In this document: piece by piece, positions 61,341 to 61,867 of the stretch
Numbering within the stretch: position 1 is the first letter of the stretch
Layout of the letters: each line of letters starts with the position of its first letter
Assembly: GCA_028821575.1 (NCBI GenBank)
Contig: JAPPFW010000004.1
Location: 1 to 61,867 of the forward strand
Origin: a bacterium
GTDB lineage: Bacteria; Actinomycetota; Acidimicrobiia; Spongiisociales; Spongiisociaceae
Direction: 5' to 3'
DNA length: 61,867 nucleotides
Translations under genes and position numbers: made by a program
Notes under the pieces: generated by a model
Databases searched by the model: none
What the model was told of the DNA's origin: nothing
What the model saw: only the letters and a program-made list of their open reading frames with translations

Positions 61341-61640
61341 ATGCCCAGGAAAAGCCGCCGCCGGTCGGTTACGAATGCCCAAGCACTTGCCCCGAGACGC
61401 GACCACGACGCGCAGAGCCGCCTGAAGAAAGCCGAAACCGAGTCGAAACGCCGATATTGACCGACCGAAGCAGCCGAAGCGAGCTACGGGGCCGTGATAG
61501 CGACGGAACTACGAGTTTGGAGGACCCCTGAATACATCGGTGAAGTGATCGACCGCACCCCGCTGGCAGTCCGCAAAACGTGGCTCCCACCAGTAGCCGA
61601 ACTCCCGCCGACAACCCGAGTTACAAAGGGGGTTTCCTAA
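61341..61640 (+). pseudogene. 99-codon frame interrupted by one in-frame TGA
   Basis: From ATG 61341 the frame encodes MPRKSRRRSVTNAQALAP and continues to KKAETESKRRY, then a TGA at 61458-61460. It goes on in the same frame with PTEAAEASYGAVIATELRVW and TPEYIGEVIDRTPLAVRKTW to a TAA at 61638-61640. Both halves look like one protein, and a CGA-to-TGA change would explain the stop. The second half could use GTG 61494. Function is unknown. Confidence 0.4.
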
Positions 61641-61780
61641 CGGCAAAGGGGGCTTTGGCATTTTAACGCAAACGTGTACGGCATCTTCTATCAGACTCTG
61701 TCTTGGTTGCTTGCTCTCACGGTTTGGTCCCATCTGCTCTTCTGTCTCTACTCTTGGGATTCGTCTGCTGCTCTGTTGAT

Positions 61781-61820
61781 GATCGTTGAAACTCCCCAGT
61801 CTTGATCGTTGGAATTCCCC
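61781..61820 (+). repeat. Direct repeats resembling an IS21-family end
   Basis: GATCGTTGAAACTCCCC (61781-61797) and GATCGTTGGAATTCCCC (61804-61820) agree in 15 of 17 bases at an offset of 23. Multiple short end-repeats of this look are found in IS21-like elements of actinobacteria, as far as I recall. Any transposase gene would lie beyond the window. The stretch 61641-61780 is AT-richer and shows no gene. Confidence 0.4.
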
Positions 61821-61867
61821 TTTACCTTGTTAGGTAGCTCTGATGTGTGATTATCGGGGCGGTTGCT

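Larger units (their letters stand above)
55448..61867. mobile_element. Integrated genetic element at tRNA-Ala, truncated by window end
   Basis: The element starts at the tRNA 3' end, opens with a tyrosine recombinase, and continues with an iteron-type control region, HTH and AlpA-like regulators, an HNH-like protein, a phage-type protein and many short or broken frames. Sequence is less regular than the host genes, with several arrays and palindromes. No relaxase, capsid or replication gene is recognised in the visible part. Confidence 0.8.

Noticed and set aside
61458..61460. TGA recoding (selenocysteine or alternative code)
   Set aside because: TGA serves as a normal stop in many genes here, and I see no SECIS-like structure or selenoprotein context.
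55525..61867. Right attachment site (attR) within the window
   Set aside because: I looked for a second copy of the tRNA-Ala T arm and acceptor end and found none.

Overview
The window is high-GC DNA with many GTG starts, dense operons joined by 1-10 bp overlaps, a CIRCE/HrcA site before groES-groEL, an F420-type luciferase-like oxidoreductase, an Mrp ATPase without the usual CxxC, and a galU-moeA/glp-moaC-GlpR/SepX-like block. Together these indicate an Actinomycetota genome. An Acidimicrobiia-like lineage is my best guess, but no rRNA or marker phylogeny is available here to prove it.

Region 1 (1-31 kb) is an accessory catabolic and transport region. It holds a CoA-disulfide-reductase-like flavoprotein, an M20 peptidase, an Ntn hydrolase, several SDRs, alpha/beta-hydrolases, amidohydrolases, an amidase with a small overlapping partner, RidA, FAH-fold and HpaI-type aldolase enzymes, and a zinc alcohol dehydrogenase. 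A peptide/nickel-class ABC importer runs SBP, permease B, permease C, a second permease B, ATPase D. Its probable second ATPase (F) leads a separate operon with an aldolase, an acetamidase and an aminotransferase. Three PIN-toxin loci are interspersed, one of them a remnant.

Region 2 (31-55.4 kb) is housekeeping. Alanine racemase is followed by a tightly coupled operon (P1 peptidase, type-4 uracil-DNA glycosylase, tsaE, tsaB, rimI, tsaD), then groES-groEL with CIRCE. Further on are a PLP desulfhydrase-like enzyme, TlpA, aconitase, Mrp, UppP, MobA, FmdB, PlsY, GalU, MoeA/Glp, MoaC, a GlpR/SepX-like membrane protein, a translin-family protein and tRNA-Ala(CGC).

Region 3 (55.4-61.9 kb) is an integrated element entered at the 3' end of tRNA-Ala. 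It starts with a P4-type tyrosine recombinase under a near-consensus promoter that overlaps a 17-bp inverted repeat. Next come a divergent control region with three exact 18-bp iterons, a small HTH protein, an HNH-like protein, a phage-type conserved protein and an AlpA-like regulator. The rest is unusually rich in structured DNA: a 15-unit pentamer array, two clusters of a GGCCAYAC octamer, and a 57-nt perfect palindrome. It also holds coding-like frames that lack starts or are interrupted. The right attachment site is not inside the window.

Across regions 1-2 the gaps between genes carry two repeat families not explained by genes. One is a set of tandem heptamer arrays whose unit differs from site to site. 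The other is a dispersed 18-bp hairpin-like motif that in one place bounds a 208-bp MITE-like segment and supplies a stop codon.
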